A stretch of DNA of 64,000 bases from Stenotrophomonas sp. Ste86 (GCF_024519465.1 NZ_JALJRW010000003.1:181158-245157), one strand, 5' to 3'; positions 35,674 through 45,456 are shown, counted from the stretch's first letter. The notes: generated by a model not told the origin, from the sequence alone. Translations and numbers: made by a program.

Positions 35674-38340
35674 TCACGGGTGTGGCTCCACGGCGGGTTC
35701 CGGGGCGCGCGGCGGCGCCGGCGCGAGGTAACCCACGACCGTGCACAGCAGGCCGTAGGCGATGAAGGAGGAAATACCCAGCAGGTTACCCAGGTGCTGG
35801 CGGTCGATCAGCACCAGCTTGGCCAGCACCACGCCCATCAGCACCGCGCCGACCAGCCACAACGTGCGCTGGCCGCGACGCGAGCCCCACACCCAGCTGA
35901 TCACGCCGAGCACGCTCCAGACCACGGTCAGGCTGGTCTGGGCCAGGGTCGAGGACCACAGCGCGTCGTTCCAGGCCACGCCGCCCCAGTGGTGCACGGT
36001 ATGCAGCGTGGTACTGGTAAGCAGGATGAAGCCGGCGATGGCCAGCAACGGCACGCGCATGCCACGCGGCCCGTCCGGCGCCTGCGCCGACCACAACCAG
36101 CGCGCCGCCAGCGCCAGCACGGCCAACTGCACCAGTTCCATTGGATTGAGCAGCGGCAGCCACGGCAGCGGTGCCGATCCGGCCGGCAGCATCAGCAGGC
36201 CCAGCCAGGTGACCCCAAGTACCACGAACAACGTGGAGGTCAGCGCCGTGTGCAGCACATTGAAGCGCGCGCCCAGCGGCACGGCCAGCCACGACCAGCG
36301 CAGCAGCGCGGTAGCGGTGACCAGCAGCCACGGCAGCACCCCCAGCGCGATCGACCAGCCCTGCGCCAGCACGAAGTGGTCGGCCAGCCACGTGCAGGCC
36401 AGGGTGACCACCGTGGGCCACAGCAGCCACCAGCTGAACTGCGCCGCCAGTGCCGCGCGGTCCTGTCCGCCGCGCAGGCACCACAGGCTGCGCACGCCCA
36501 ACACTGCAAATACCGCCCAGGCCACTGCGCCATAGCCGGCGAACGGCTGCTGATGCACATCGGCCTGCCACAACGCCAACGGGAACGCGCTCAGCAGCAT
36601 CGCCAGCGTGGTCAGCGCCAGCGCGCGGGCCGGTGCACGGCGGTGCACTTCGGCGGCGGCCCAGGCAGTGAACGCCACCGCGATCAGCAGCGCATCGGGG
36701 CGGCTGTCGCGCGCGACGAAGCGGCCGATCTCATGTGCCACCCCGCCCAGCCACCACAGCAGGCCCCACAGGTAATAGACGATCGCCGGCGCATCCTGCT
36801 GCGCGCGTCGATAGCTATGGGCGGACGCGAAGCCGGCCAGGGCCAGCAGCACGCCGCTCATGAAGGTCGCATTGGCGATCGCGGTGGCGTCCTGGTGCCA
36901 GTAATCGGCCCCGACCACAAAGCCGAACGCCGCGCCCAGCTGCAACAGCGCACCGGCGATCTGCGGCAGCCAGCGCTTCTGGCGCAGGCCCAGCCAGACC
37001 AGCCCGGCGCCTTCCAGCGCGAACACACTGGCGGTGGCGCGGGCGGACAGTGCCAGCGGCACCGCCAGGGTGGCAAACCCCACCGCCAGCACCGCGTGCG
37101 ACTGGCCCAGCACGGCATAGCGCGCGCGCCGGATCAGCGCCCAGCCCAGCACTGCATACAACGCGGCCAGCGCCAGCGCACACAACGCCAGCAGCAGGCG
37201 GTCGTCGTGCAGCATGCCGGCCTGCAGCGAGAAGGCGACCAGCGGCGTGCCGAACACCAGGCTGCCGTCGACCAGATCGCGCTTCTCCGCCGGCTGGCGG
37301 CGCGCATAGAGGATCGGGATGAGCAGGTAGAAGACGAAGAACAGCAGCAGGAACGGCTCGGTGCTGCTGAACTTGTCGGCGTTGTACTGCAACACGCCCC
37401 AGGCCGTACCGATGCCGAAGGTAAAGGCGAACCCGAGCAGGTTGAGCACCCGCCACGGACGCCACCAGGCAATGGCCAGGATGGCTGCGTTCAGCACGGC
37501 GTAGTAGGCGAACAGCGCCACGTGGTTGCCGCTGCCGGTGGACAGCCAGATCGGCGCCATGAACCCGGCCAGGATGCCCAGCACGGCCAGCGTGCGCGAA
37601 TTCTGCACGACCGCCAGCACGCCCATGCCGGCGATCAGCAGCACGCTCATCGCAAATGCCGGCAATGCATCGATCAGGTCATAGCGCTTGAACGCGGCGA
37701 ACAAGGTCAGCAGCAGCACGCCGATGGTGCCGCCCTGCAGGGCCAGCGCAAACAGGCGCCGGCGATCGCGCTGGATCCAGCCGAACACCAGCCCGCCCAG
37801 CGCCGCCGCGGCAATCGCGGCCAGGCGCAGTTCGATCGGTGCGTTCAACCAGCCCTGGTCGCTGGCGTACTTGAGCAGCGCAGCGACACCGGCCAGCAGC
37901 ACCAGCATGCCGATCTTGACCGGTACGTTGCCCTCGGTGAACCACTGCTTGATCGTGCCGATGATCCGCTCGCCGATGCCCGGGCCCTGCGGCGGTGCGG
38001 GCGGGAATGGCGCGTTGGCCGCCACCGGTGCAGGAGCCGACGACGGCAGTGGCGGTGGACGGCGCGGCGGCTCCGGGGTGGCGGCCAACGGCGCGGCAAC
38101 CACCGCCGGTTCGGGAGGCGGTTCGGCAGCGGCCGGCGTCGGCGCACGGTAGGCGGTCTCAGCCCAGCTCAGCGGCGTGCTGATCGGCACCTCGGCCGAC
38201 GGTCGCGCGCTGGCAGGGAACTGCTGGCTCTCCAGCGCGGACACGCGCCGACGCAGGCCGGCGATCATCACCAACGCCACCACCAGCAACACCGGGATCA
38301 GCAGTACCACTACCGCCAGCAGGACAATCAGAGCTTCCAT
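35674..38340 (-). CDS. DUF2339-family polytopic membrane protein
   Basis: 888 residues. One N-terminal helix, a Glu/Pro/Ala-rich linker (about 45-125, with the leucine-rich coiled start MIAGLRRRVSALESQ) and then more than twenty hydrophobic segments filling the rest. The DUF2339 hallmark segment GNVPVKIGMLVLLAGVAALL opens the membrane domain near residue 140. No catalytic motif is evident. Cotranscribed with the DUF3999 gene. Function unknown; some family members have been linked to cell-surface processes. Confidence 0.85.
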   Translation of the reverse strand: MEALIVLLAVVVLLIPVLLVVALVMIAGLRRRVSALESQQFPASARPSAEVPISTPLSWAETAYRAPTPAAAEPPPEPAVVAAPLAATPEPPRRPPPLPSSAPAPVAANAPFPPAPPQGPGIGERIIGTIKQWFTEGNVPVKIGMLVLLAGVAALLKYASDQGWLNAPIELRLAAIAAAALGGLVFGWIQRDRRRLFALALQGGTIGVLLLTLFAAFKRYDLIDALPAFAMSVLLIAGMGVLAVVQNSRTLAVLGILAGFMAPIWLSTGSGNHVALFAYYAVLNAAILAIAWWRPWRVLNLLGFAFTFGIGTAWGVLQYNADKFSSTEPFLLLFFVFYLLIPILYARRQPAEKRDLVDGSLVFGTPLVAFSLQAGMLHDDRLLLALCALALAALYAVLGWALIRRARYAVLGQSHAVLAVGFATLAVPLALSARATASVFALEGAGLVWLGLRQKRWLPQIAGALLQLGAAFGFVVGADYWHQDATAIANATFMSGVLLALAGFASAHSYRRAQQDAPAIVYYLWGLLWWLGGVAHEIGRFVARDSRPDALLIAVAFTAWAAAEVHRRAPARALALTTLAMLLSAFPLALWQADVHQQPFAGYGAVAWAVFAVLGVRSLWCLRGGQDRAALAAQFSWWLLWPTVVTLACTWLADHFVLAQGWSIALGVLPWLLVTATALLRWSWLAVPLGARFNVLHTALTSTLFVVLGVTWLGLLMLPAGSAPLPWLPLLNPMELVQLAVLALAARWLWSAQAPDGPRGMRVPLLAIAGFILLTSTTLHTVHHWGGVAWNDALWSSTLAQTSLTVVWSVLGVISWVWGSRRGQRTLWLVGAVLMGVVLAKLVLIDRQHLGNLLGISSFIAYGLLCTVVGYLAPAPPRAPEPAVEPHP

Positions 38341-38483
38341 TCCACGCCATCCTCAAAGGGGAGCCCCGGCGGCATCCTGCCGACGCCATGCCGGTGGCAC
38401 GCGGCCATGCTAATGGATCGGCGGCAACTGCGGGCCCCCCCTTGCCCGCCCCCCTGCCCGCCCCTGTGCCGAGCCACAAACGA

Positions 38484-38510
38484 CGAACCCCGGCACAGGG
38501 CCGGGGTTCG
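38484..38510 (-). terminator. gapA terminator
   Basis: 11-bp perfect stem (38484-38494 with 38500-38510), 5-nt loop, 27 nt past the gapA stop. The minus-strand tail is only moderately T-rich (GTCGTTTG). Confidence 0.75.
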
Positions 38511-38536
38511 CAGGAATCACCGAGGCTGCGCCGCGC

Positions 38537-39592
<1,056 letters not shown>

Positions 39593-39668
39593 TCATTCTA
39601 GCAGGGCCGAACCGGGGCCAAGGCCCCGATGGCGAATGGGAACCGGTTACAGGGTCAAAATCCGCGGA

Positions 39669-39682
39669 TTGATCCGGATCAA
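39669..39682. promoter_or_regulatory. FNR/ANR-type box upstream of ompW
   Basis: TTGATCCGGATCAA is a perfect match to the FNR/ANR consensus TTGAT-N4-ATCAA. It lies 60 nt before the ompW start and 127 nt before the divergent gap start. This suggests oxygen-dependent control of the OmpW-like porin (known for E. coli ompW) and possibly of gap. Confidence 0.75.
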
Positions 39683-39742
39683 GGCGCAGCGGGGCCGGGA
39701 CGGGAAAACTGGCCCCATTCCACCCCGCAACGAGACACCGTC

Positions 39743-40372
39743 ATGCGCAAGACCTCCCCCCTCCTGCTGTCCAGCCTGGCCGCCGCGCTTGCCCTGGCCG
39801 CCGCGCCCGCCATGGCCCAGTCCAAGGGCGACTGGACGATCGGTGCCGGCGTGCACCAGGTGGCCCCGAAGTCCAATAATGGTTCGCTGGCCGGCGGCAC
39901 GCTGAAGGTCGATGTCGACAACGACATCAAGCCGACCATCACCGGTGAATACTTCATTGCCGACAACCTGGGCATCGAGCTGCTGGCGGCGCTGCCGTTC
40001 AAGCACGACATCAACATTGCCGGTCTGGGCAACGTGGGCAGCACCAAGCACCTGCCGCCGGTGATCTCGCTGCAGTACCACTTCAACAGCAAGGGCAAGG
40101 TGTCTCCGTTCGTCGGCGCGGGCATCAACTACACCACGTTCTTCAGCGAGAAGACCGGCGGCGCGCTGGCCGGCAGCAAGCTGACGCTGGAAGACTCCTG
40201 GGGCCTGGCCGCGCATGCGGGCCTGGACTTCGCGATCAACGACAAGGGCTCGCTGCGCGTCGATGTGCGCTGGATGGACATCGACAGCAAGGTGAAGCTC
40301 AACGGCGAAAAGATCGGCACGGTCAACATCGACCCGCTGGCCTACGGCGTGTCCTACGTGTTCAAGTTCTGA
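39743..40372 (+). CDS. ompW: OmpW-family outer membrane protein
   Basis: 209-residue small beta-barrel. Signal peptide (MRKTSPLLLSSLAAALALAA, cleavage after AMA), start of the barrel GDWTIGAGVHQVAPK, and a C-terminal GVSYVFKF with terminal Phe. Conserved OmpW pieces include YFIADNLGIELLAALPFKHD near 67 and LPPVISLQYHF near 100. OmpW barrels form a hydrophobic gated channel. An FNR-type box precedes the gene and a strong terminator follows. Confidence 0.92.
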   Translation: MRKTSPLLLSSLAAALALAAAPAMAQSKGDWTIGAGVHQVAPKSNNGSLAGGTLKVDVDNDIKPTITGEYFIADNLGIELLAALPFKHDINIAGLGNVGSTKHLPPVISLQYHFNSKGKVSPFVGAGINYTTFFSEKTGGALAGSKLTLEDSWGLAAHAGLDFAINDKGSLRVDVRWMDIDSKVKLNGEKIGTVNIDPLAYGVSYVFKF

Positions 40373-40421
40373 TCGGCGGATCAGAACTGACAAGCGCAAC
40401 ACCCCTCGCAGCAAGCGTTTT

Positions 40422-40449
40422 TCCCCGGCTTCGGCCGGGGATTTTTTTT
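40422..40449 (+). terminator. ompW terminator
   Basis: Stem TCCCCGGC (40422-40429) with GCCGGGGA (40434-40441), tetraloop TTCG, then eight T (40442-40449). A textbook rho-independent terminator. Confidence 0.95.
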
Positions 40450-40569
40450 GCGCTTCTCCCCATGGAAACAGCGTTCTGTTTCACCGGCTGTAGCAGATGG
40501 TGTGCTGCGCTATGCGCGTGGCAGGGATTGCAGAATGGCGTCTACGACCGGGTCTTCGCGCGCGTGAGG

Positions 40570-40668
40570 GCCCCGTCGCGGCCGGTAGGCCCCTGGCGCA
40601 AATGTCCCCCGGCCGCGGGGCGGCCTCCTCCTTTATTTTGCCCAGGGGCCTACCGGCCGCGACGGGGC
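40570..40668. repeat. Long inverted repeat element E2 (27-bp arms, 45-nt core)
   Basis: Arms 40570-40596 and 40642-40668 are perfect reverse complements over 27 bp. The core reads, on the minus strand, GCAAAATAAAGGAGGAGG then GGGGGACATTTGC and matches the E1 core; its end stem is GCAAA/TTTGC where E1 has GCGAA/TTCGC. The flank at about 40700-40735 (CCAGGC, then TTTGGTCGGTGGGTCGGGCGC) matches the outer part and arm of E1. Confidence 0.85.
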
Positions 40669-40751
40669 TCGGCTTGCGGTATGCAGGTGGAGGCCAGGCA
40701 TTTTTGGTCTTTGGTCGGTGGGTCGGGCGCTTGTTCGATCCGGCATTGCGA

Positions 40752-40778
40752 GCAGCCACCCATGGGGTGGCTCTACCG
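40752..40778. repeat. SMAG palindrome overlapping the racemase stop codon
   Basis: Read on the minus strand, CCGGTAGAGCCACCCC then ATGGGTGGCT. The TAG within GGTAG is the stop codon (40773-40775) of the racemase gene. Confidence 0.8.
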
Positions 40779-41474
40779 GGGGGAGAGCAGGTGCTGTGCG
40801 GCGGCCTGCGCGTGCAGCGCGGCGGTGTCGAACAACGGCACGGCTGCATCGTCATCGCCCACCAGCAGCATGATCTCCGTGCAGCCCAGGATGATCGCCT
40901 GGGCGCCGCGATCCACCAGCCGCTGCATCACGCCCTGGTACACCACGCGCGATGCGTCCAGCACGCGGCCCTGCACCAGCTCCTCGTAGATGATTCGATG
41001 CACATGTGTGCGGTCGTCCGCCTCCGGCACCAGCACCTCCAGCCCATACCGCTGCGCCAATCGTACCCGGTAGAAATCCTGCTCCATCGTGAAGGCCGTC
41101 CCGAGCAGGCCCACCCGCGCCAGCCCCAAGGACTGGATCGCCTCGCCCACCGGATCGGCGATGTGCAGCAGCGGTACCCCGATTGCCGCCTGCACCTCCT
41201 CGGCCATCAGATGCATCGTATTGGTGCAGATCACCACCGCCGTCGCGCCTGCGCCTTCCAGTTGCCGTGCCACCGCCACCATCGCCCGCGTCGCCGCCAC
41301 CCAATCCCCGGCGCGCTGCATCGCTTCGATGTCGGCGAAGTCGAACGACCACAGCAGCAGCCGCGCCGAGTGCATCCCGCCCAGTGCATCGCGCACCTGT
41401 TCGTTGATCATCCGGTAGTAGTGCGCCGAACTCTCCCAGCTCATCCCGCCGATCAGACCCAGCACCTTCTGCAC
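40773..41474 (-). CDS. Aspartate/glutamate racemase family protein
   Basis: 233-residue cofactor-independent racemase. The two catalytic cysteines are in VICTNTMHLM near residue 82 and ILGCTEIMLL near 194. N-terminal VLGLIGGMSWESSAHYY is the family signature. The GTG at 41474 (VQKVLGL) is chosen for GGGAG 8 nt upstream; another GTG lies 4 codons earlier. Substrate Asp or Glu is unresolved, and YgeA-like broad-specificity members look similar. Its stop codon lies inside a SMAG palindrome. Confidence 0.87.
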   Translation of the reverse strand: MQKVLGLIGGMSWESSAHYYRMINEQVRDALGGMHSARLLLWSFDFADIEAMQRAGDWVAATRAMVAVARQLEGAGATAVVICTNTMHLMAEEVQAAIGVPLLHIADPVGEAIQSLGLARVGLLGTAFTMEQDFYRVRLAQRYGLEVLVPEADDRTHVHRIIYEELVQGRVLDASRVVYQGVMQRLVDRGAQAIILGCTEIMLLVGDDDAAVPLFDTAALHAQAAAQHLLSPR

Positions 41475-41579
41475 CGTCGCCACTCCCGTTGTCGCTCCGG
41501 CGCCAGCGTACTCCCGCCGCACCGCCGCCAGCCAGATCCGGGCAAGCCGCCCGGCGGACGGCCCGCTAGAATGCTGCCG

Positions 41580-42395
41580 ATGAAAATCGCCTCCCTGATC
41601 CCTGCCACCGCCCTCGCGCTGGCCCTCACCTTCGTCTCCACCGATGCCCTGGCCTGGGGCGCCCAAGGCCATCGGCTGGTCGCGCGCATCGCCGAAACCC
41701 GCCTCACCCCGCAGGCCCAGGCCGAGGTCGACCGCCTGCTCGCCAGCGAGCCGGACCCCACGCTGCACGCCATCGCCCCATGGGCCGACCAGCTGCGCGC
41801 CAAGGACCCGGGCCTGGGCAAGCGCTCGGCTGGCTGGCATTACGTCAACATCGGCGAGGATGACTGCCATTACCAGATGCAGAAGCACTGTAAGAATGGC
41901 AACTGCGTGGTCGAAGCGCTAAAGGCACAGACCGCCATCCTCGGTGATCGCAGCCAGTCCGATGCTGAACGCGCCCAGGCGCTGAAGTTCGTCGTCCATT
42001 TCGCCGGCGACATCCACCAGCCGATGCACGCCGGTTACGGCCACGACAAGGGCGGCAACGACTTCCAGGTGCAGTTCAACAACCGCGGCACCAACCTGCA
42101 CTCGCTGTGGGACAGCGGCATGCTCAGCGAGCAGAAGCTGGACGATGACCAGTATCTGCAGCGATTGATGGCCCTGCCCGCGCCAACGCTGGGCAAGCGC
42201 TCCCACATTGCCACCGATGCCGTGCAGTGGGCCGAAGCGAGCTGCCGTATCGCCATTGCACCTGGCGTTTACCCGACCAAGCGTACGCTGGGTGCGGAAT
42301 ACACCGCGACCTATCGCCCGATCGCGGAGCAGGAGCTGCGCCTGGCCGGTGAACGCCTGGCGGTGCTGCTCAACGCCACCCTGGGCAAACGCTGA
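41580..42395 (+). CDS. S1/P1-family secreted nuclease
   Basis: 271-residue zinc nuclease with a signal peptide (cleavage after ALA, residue 22), so the mature protein starts with the Trp that ligates zinc (WGAQGHRLVARIAE). Further ligands are visible in GWHYVNI, FVVHFAGDIHQPMHAG near 143 (H, D, H) and GGNDFQV. Cysteines near 98, 105 and 110 suggest disulfides. Such enzymes cut single-stranded DNA and RNA in the periplasm or outside the cell, often for phosphate salvage. An ATG 9 nt upstream (MLPM) is an alternative start. Confidence 0.92.
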   Translation: MKIASLIPATALALALTFVSTDALAWGAQGHRLVARIAETRLTPQAQAEVDRLLASEPDPTLHAIAPWADQLRAKDPGLGKRSAGWHYVNIGEDDCHYQMQKHCKNGNCVVEALKAQTAILGDRSQSDAERAQALKFVVHFAGDIHQPMHAGYGHDKGGNDFQVQFNNRGTNLHSLWDSGMLSEQKLDDDQYLQRLMALPAPTLGKRSHIATDAVQWAEASCRIAIAPGVYPTKRTLGAEYTATYRPIAEQELRLAGERLAVLLNATLGKR

Positions 42396-42405
42396 GGCCA
42401 TCACC

Positions 42406-43215
42406 ATGTCACTGCACGTCGCCGGTTTCTTCCACCCCGACAGCCATACCTTCAGCTACGTGGTGCACGATCCGGCGACCCTGCAGGCGGCGGTGATCGA
42501 CCCGGTGCTGGACTACGACCCGGATACCGACGCGCTCGGTGCCGGGCCTTTGCAACCGCTGCTTGCGCACGTGCGCGAACGCGGCCTGCAGGTGCGCTGG
42601 CTGCTGGAAACCCACGCCCATGCCGACCACGTCAGTGCCGGTCGCTGGCTCAGGCAGCAGTGGCCGCAGGCAACGCTGGCCATGGGTGACGGTATCGTGC
42701 AGGTGCAAAAGACGTTCGCGCCACGCTATGCGCTGGACGTGCCCACCGATGGCTCACAGTTCGACCATCTGTTCGCCGATGGCGAGCGTTTTGCGCTTGG
42801 CGACATCGATGCCGAGGTGATCGCCGTCCCCGGCCACACCAGTGACAGCGTCGCCTACCGCATCGGCGATGCGCTGTTCACCGGCGACTCGCTGTTCATG
42901 CCCGATGGCGGCACCGCCCGCTGCGACTTCCCCGGTGGCGACGCGGCGCAGTTGTACCGTTCGATCCAGCGCCTGCTCGCCCTGCCCGACGGCACCCGCG
43001 TGTTCATCTGTCACGACTACGGCCCGGGCGGTCGCGATGTCGCCAACGAAACCACGGTCGGCGAACAGCGCGCGCGCAACATCCACCTGCATGACGGCGT
43101 CAGCGAAGCCGAGTTCGTCGCCACCCGGCAGGCGCGCGATGCCACGTTGGCCGAGCCGGCGCTGATGCATCCGTCGGTGAAGGCGAACCTGCAGGGTGGC
43201 CCCCACCGATCGTAG
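42406..43215 (+). CDS. MBL-fold hydrolase, persulfide dioxygenase-like
   Basis: 269-residue metallo-beta-lactamase fold. Motif THAHADHVSAG near residue 70, VPGHTSDSVAY near 142, FTGDSLFMPDGGTARCDFPGG near 160 (GGTARCDF is typical of persulfide dioxygenase/Blh proteins) and FICHDYGPGGR near 200. These use iron to oxidise glutathione persulfide and detoxify sulfide. It begins 10 nt after the nuclease gene, same strand. The stop TAG is part of a SMAG palindrome. Confidence 0.88.
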   Translation: MSLHVAGFFHPDSHTFSYVVHDPATLQAAVIDPVLDYDPDTDALGAGPLQPLLAHVRERGLQVRWLLETHAHADHVSAGRWLRQQWPQATLAMGDGIVQVQKTFAPRYALDVPTDGSQFDHLFADGERFALGDIDAEVIAVPGHTSDSVAYRIGDALFTGDSLFMPDGGTARCDFPGGDAAQLYRSIQRLLALPDGTRVFICHDYGPGGRDVANETTVGEQRARNIHLHDGVSEAEFVATRQARDATLAEPALMHPSVKANLQGGPHRS

Positions 43216-43275
43216 CGCCGGCCGCTGGCCGGCAACCCGGCGATGATCGGTTGATGCGGTTGCCGGTCACCGGCC
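43212..43275. repeat. SMAG palindrome pair overlapping the MBL gene stop
   Basis: GTAGCGCCGGCCGCTGGCCG begins at 43212 and a degenerate inverted partner (GGTTGCCGGTCACCGGCCGCC) ends near 43277. The TAG at 43213-43215 is the stop of the MBL-fold gene. Confidence 0.75.
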
Positions 43276-43288
43276 GCCACCACGGTGG

Positions 43289-43855
43289 TCAGCGTCCCTG
43301 GCGACGCACCGTGTGCTGCCCGTGCACGATTTCAAAGGTGAAGGCATACAGCAGGCTCACGGGCACCGGCTCGATCCGCTCTGCGCCTTCGCAATCGCCG
43401 CGTTTGCCCGGGACCACGCCGGCAGCGTAGTGACACACCGCCGCCGGTGAAAACAGCCAGTGCGCCACCGCCTCCTGCGCCGCCTGCAGCAGCGGCGCAT
43501 TCTCTGCCGCAGCGCCCGCCACGCATTCGGGCCGATCGGTCAGGGCCACGCTGCGCTCTACCCTGCCTTCGGCATCCACCACCACCTGCAGGCAAACCAC
43601 GGTGGGCGCCAGCTCGCGGCGTGGATCGCGTGTCCCGACCACCGGGTCCTGCGCCGCGTACAACTGCGGCATGCGGTAGCCCTCACTTGGCTGCAGCCGA
43701 TACGGCTGCACCTGGCCGGAGCCACCATTGCCCTCGGTACGCAGGCGCTGGTGATCCACATTCTCAGCACGGGTGTCCACCGTGCTGAGCTGCTGATGGC
43801 CGGCGCAACCGGCCATCAGCAACACCGGCAGCATCGCAGTGAGCGCCTGCCTCAC
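43289..43855 (-). CDS. Lipoprotein with TonB_C-like domain, third gene of the BlaI/M56 operon
   Basis: 188 residues from the GTG at 43855, which overlaps the M56 gene stop (GTGA). A lipobox LMAGC (Cys near residue 16) implies lipid anchoring. The second half (PTVVCLQVVVDAEGRVERSV to AVAHWLFSPAAV) resembles the TonB C-terminal fold, as does the end of the upstream M56 protein. Cysteines at about 88, 110 and 142 may form disulfides. Function unknown; context suggests the envelope-signalling unit. Confidence 0.65.
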   Translation of the reverse strand: MRQALTAMLPVLLMAGCAGHQQLSTVDTRAENVDHQRLRTEGNGGSGQVQPYRLQPSEGYRMPQLYAAQDPVVGTRDPRRELAPTVVCLQVVVDAEGRVERSVALTDRPECVAGAAAENAPLLQAAQEAVAHWLFSPAAVCHYAAGVVPGKRGDCEGAERIEPVPVSLLYAFTFEIVHGQHTVRRQGR

Positions 43856-45087
43856 TGCGCTGGGCCCGCCTCGTTCAGTTCGAACGTCATCGGGATCTTC
43901 AACGCCGTTGCCACCGCCTTGCCGTCCTTGAGCGCGGGCTCGAAGGTCCATTGCCTGGCCGCGGCGATCGATGCCTCGTCGAACACGCCGGCCGGCGTGG
44001 AACTGAGCACGCGCACCTCGCCGGTCCTGCCGGTGGCATCGACCTCGACACGCAGCATCACCTTCCCCGAAATGTTCTGTTCGAACGCGCTCTGCGGATA
44101 CGTCGGTGGCGTCATGTTGCGGGCCTTGGCCTGCACATCGACACCGGCAACCTTGCCATCGTGCGCTGCGGCGTCAGCCGGCTCGGCACCGGCCGAGGGG
44201 GAAGTCGTCCCGCCCTGGCTGGCCCACGCCACCGCCGCCAGACCCAGGCTCATGCCCGCCACCAATACCTGGCCGCTCAACCACGGCAACGGCTTCCGCT
44301 TGTGTTCCTTCAACATGGCAATACGCTCCTTCAACATCGGTTGGCTGCGCCAGTGGCAGGCCATCGGCGCAACCGGGTGGACCAACTGCGCCTTCAGCAG
44401 CGCGTTGGCGTAGATCCGGCGCTGGGCCGGTTGTGGATCGAGGGTGCGTGCATCGCAGGCCAGTTCCTGGTCGCGCAGGAAGCGGCGCGCTGCCCACGGC
44501 AGCAGTGGATGGAACCAGAACATGCAGCGCAGCAGCACCAGCACGGCATTGGCCCATGGATCGCCGTGGCGGCGATGGCTGCGCTCGTGCTTCAGGATCA
44601 GCGCCTGTTCGGCCGTGCTGAAGTCCTGTTCGAACGTCGGGCCGACCACGACGCGCGGTGCCCAGAGCCCCACCAGCGCCGGCAGGCCCGGATCGGCGCT
44701 GGCCTGCCAACTGCCGTCCGCGCGCGGCTGCAGCGTGCCCAGCGCGCGCTCGAAGCGGCGTTGCGCGCGCCAACTGGCCATCCCCATGCCCAGCGCGCCC
44801 ACGGCCCACGCCACCAGCAGCAGCCACGGCCAGGTGGGCGTTGCCGGGGCGACAATGGGAGCAGTCCACGCAGCGGCGGCGACAAGCACCGGCAGCGCAT
44901 CGGCCAGCGGCGCCACCGGCAACGGCAGGTGCAGCGTCAACAGCAGTACCGGCACGCACCACCAACTGCGATAGACCAGCGCCGCACCGCCCAGCTGCAG
45001 CAGCAGCGGCCGCACCCCCGCCAACAGCAGCACCGCGATCGCCAGCCATACGCTGGCCTGCAGCAGCGCGTTGAGCAGCTCAGTCAT
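43852..45087 (-). CDS. BlaR1/MecR1-type M56 membrane peptidase fused to a TonB_C domain
   Basis: 411 residues. Four hydrophobic segments (about 10-30, 35-55, 85-110 and 275-295) embed an M56 zinc peptidase with LKHERSHRRHGDPWAN near residue 165 (HExxH) and DQELACDARTL near 210. Instead of a penicillin-binding sensor, the C-terminus (about 315-405) is a TonB_C-like domain (PPTYPQSAFEQNISGKVMLR). By analogy to BlaR1 it would cleave the BlaI-type repressor on receiving an envelope signal. Overlaps the blaI-like gene by 8 nt and the lipoprotein by 4 nt. Confidence 0.85.
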   Translation of the reverse strand: MTELLNALLQASVWLAIAVLLLAGVRPLLLQLGGAALVYRSWWCVPVLLLTLHLPLPVAPLADALPVLVAAAAWTAPIVAPATPTWPWLLLVAWAVGALGMGMASWRAQRRFERALGTLQPRADGSWQASADPGLPALVGLWAPRVVVGPTFEQDFSTAEQALILKHERSHRRHGDPWANAVLVLLRCMFWFHPLLPWAARRFLRDQELACDARTLDPQPAQRRIYANALLKAQLVHPVAPMACHWRSQPMLKERIAMLKEHKRKPLPWLSGQVLVAGMSLGLAAVAWASQGGTTSPSAGAEPADAAAHDGKVAGVDVQAKARNMTPPTYPQSAFEQNISGKVMLRVEVDATGRTGEVRVLSSTPAGVFDEASIAAARQWTFEPALKDGKAVATALKIPMTFELNEAGPAQ

Positions 45088-45448
45088 GGTCCAGTCCCTC
45101 GATGAGCGCCTTCAGGTCGGCAATGTCCTGCGGGCTCAGTTGCCCACGCTGGCTGAAGTGCGCCACCAGCGGCGCCACGCGGCCGTCGAACAGCTTGTCG
45201 AGCAGACCGCTGCTTTGTTCGGCCACCCACGCCTGGCGCTGCAGCACCGGCGAATAGAGGTAGCGGCGCCCATCGCGGCTGGCGCTGATCGCGCCCTTGG
45301 TGAGCAGCCGGTTGAGCAGGGTCTTGATGGTGGGCTCGGCCCAGCCGCGGCCGGCCAGCGCGGCCACCACCTCATCGGCACCCAACGGGTGCTCGCCCCA
45401 CAGCACATCCATCACCACGGCTTCTGCTTCGCTGATCTGGCTCATCAT
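45080..45448 (-). CDS. BlaI/MecI/CopY-family repressor
   Basis: 122-residue winged-helix repressor. N-terminal ISEAEAVVMDVLWGEHPLGA and TIKTLLNRLLTKGAIS (recognition helix) are family-typical; the second half is the dimerisation domain cleaved by BlaR1-type peptidases. It begins MM at 45448/45445 and overlaps the M56 gene. A three-half-site palindromic operator lies directly upstream, implying autorepression. No beta-lactamase gene is nearby. Confidence 0.92.
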   Translation of the reverse strand: MMSQISEAEAVVMDVLWGEHPLGADEVVAALAGRGWAEPTIKTLLNRLLTKGAISASRDGRRYLYSPVLQRQAWVAEQSSGLLDKLFDGRVAPLVAHFSQRGQLSPQDIADLKALIEGLDHD

Positions 45449-45456
45449 TTACATCC

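Larger units (their letters stand above)
40373..40772. other. 400-nt intergenic region between ompW and the racemase gene
   Basis: Between convergent genes. It contains the ompW terminator, inverted repeat element E2 (40570-40668), a related flank (about 40700-40735) and a SMAG palindrome overlapping the racemase stop. No gene is supported. Confidence 0.7.

Noticed and set aside
45080-45448. Beta-lactam resistance cassette suggested by blaI/blaR-like genes
   Set aside because: No beta-lactamase gene is in the neighbourhood and the sensor lacks a penicillin-binding domain.
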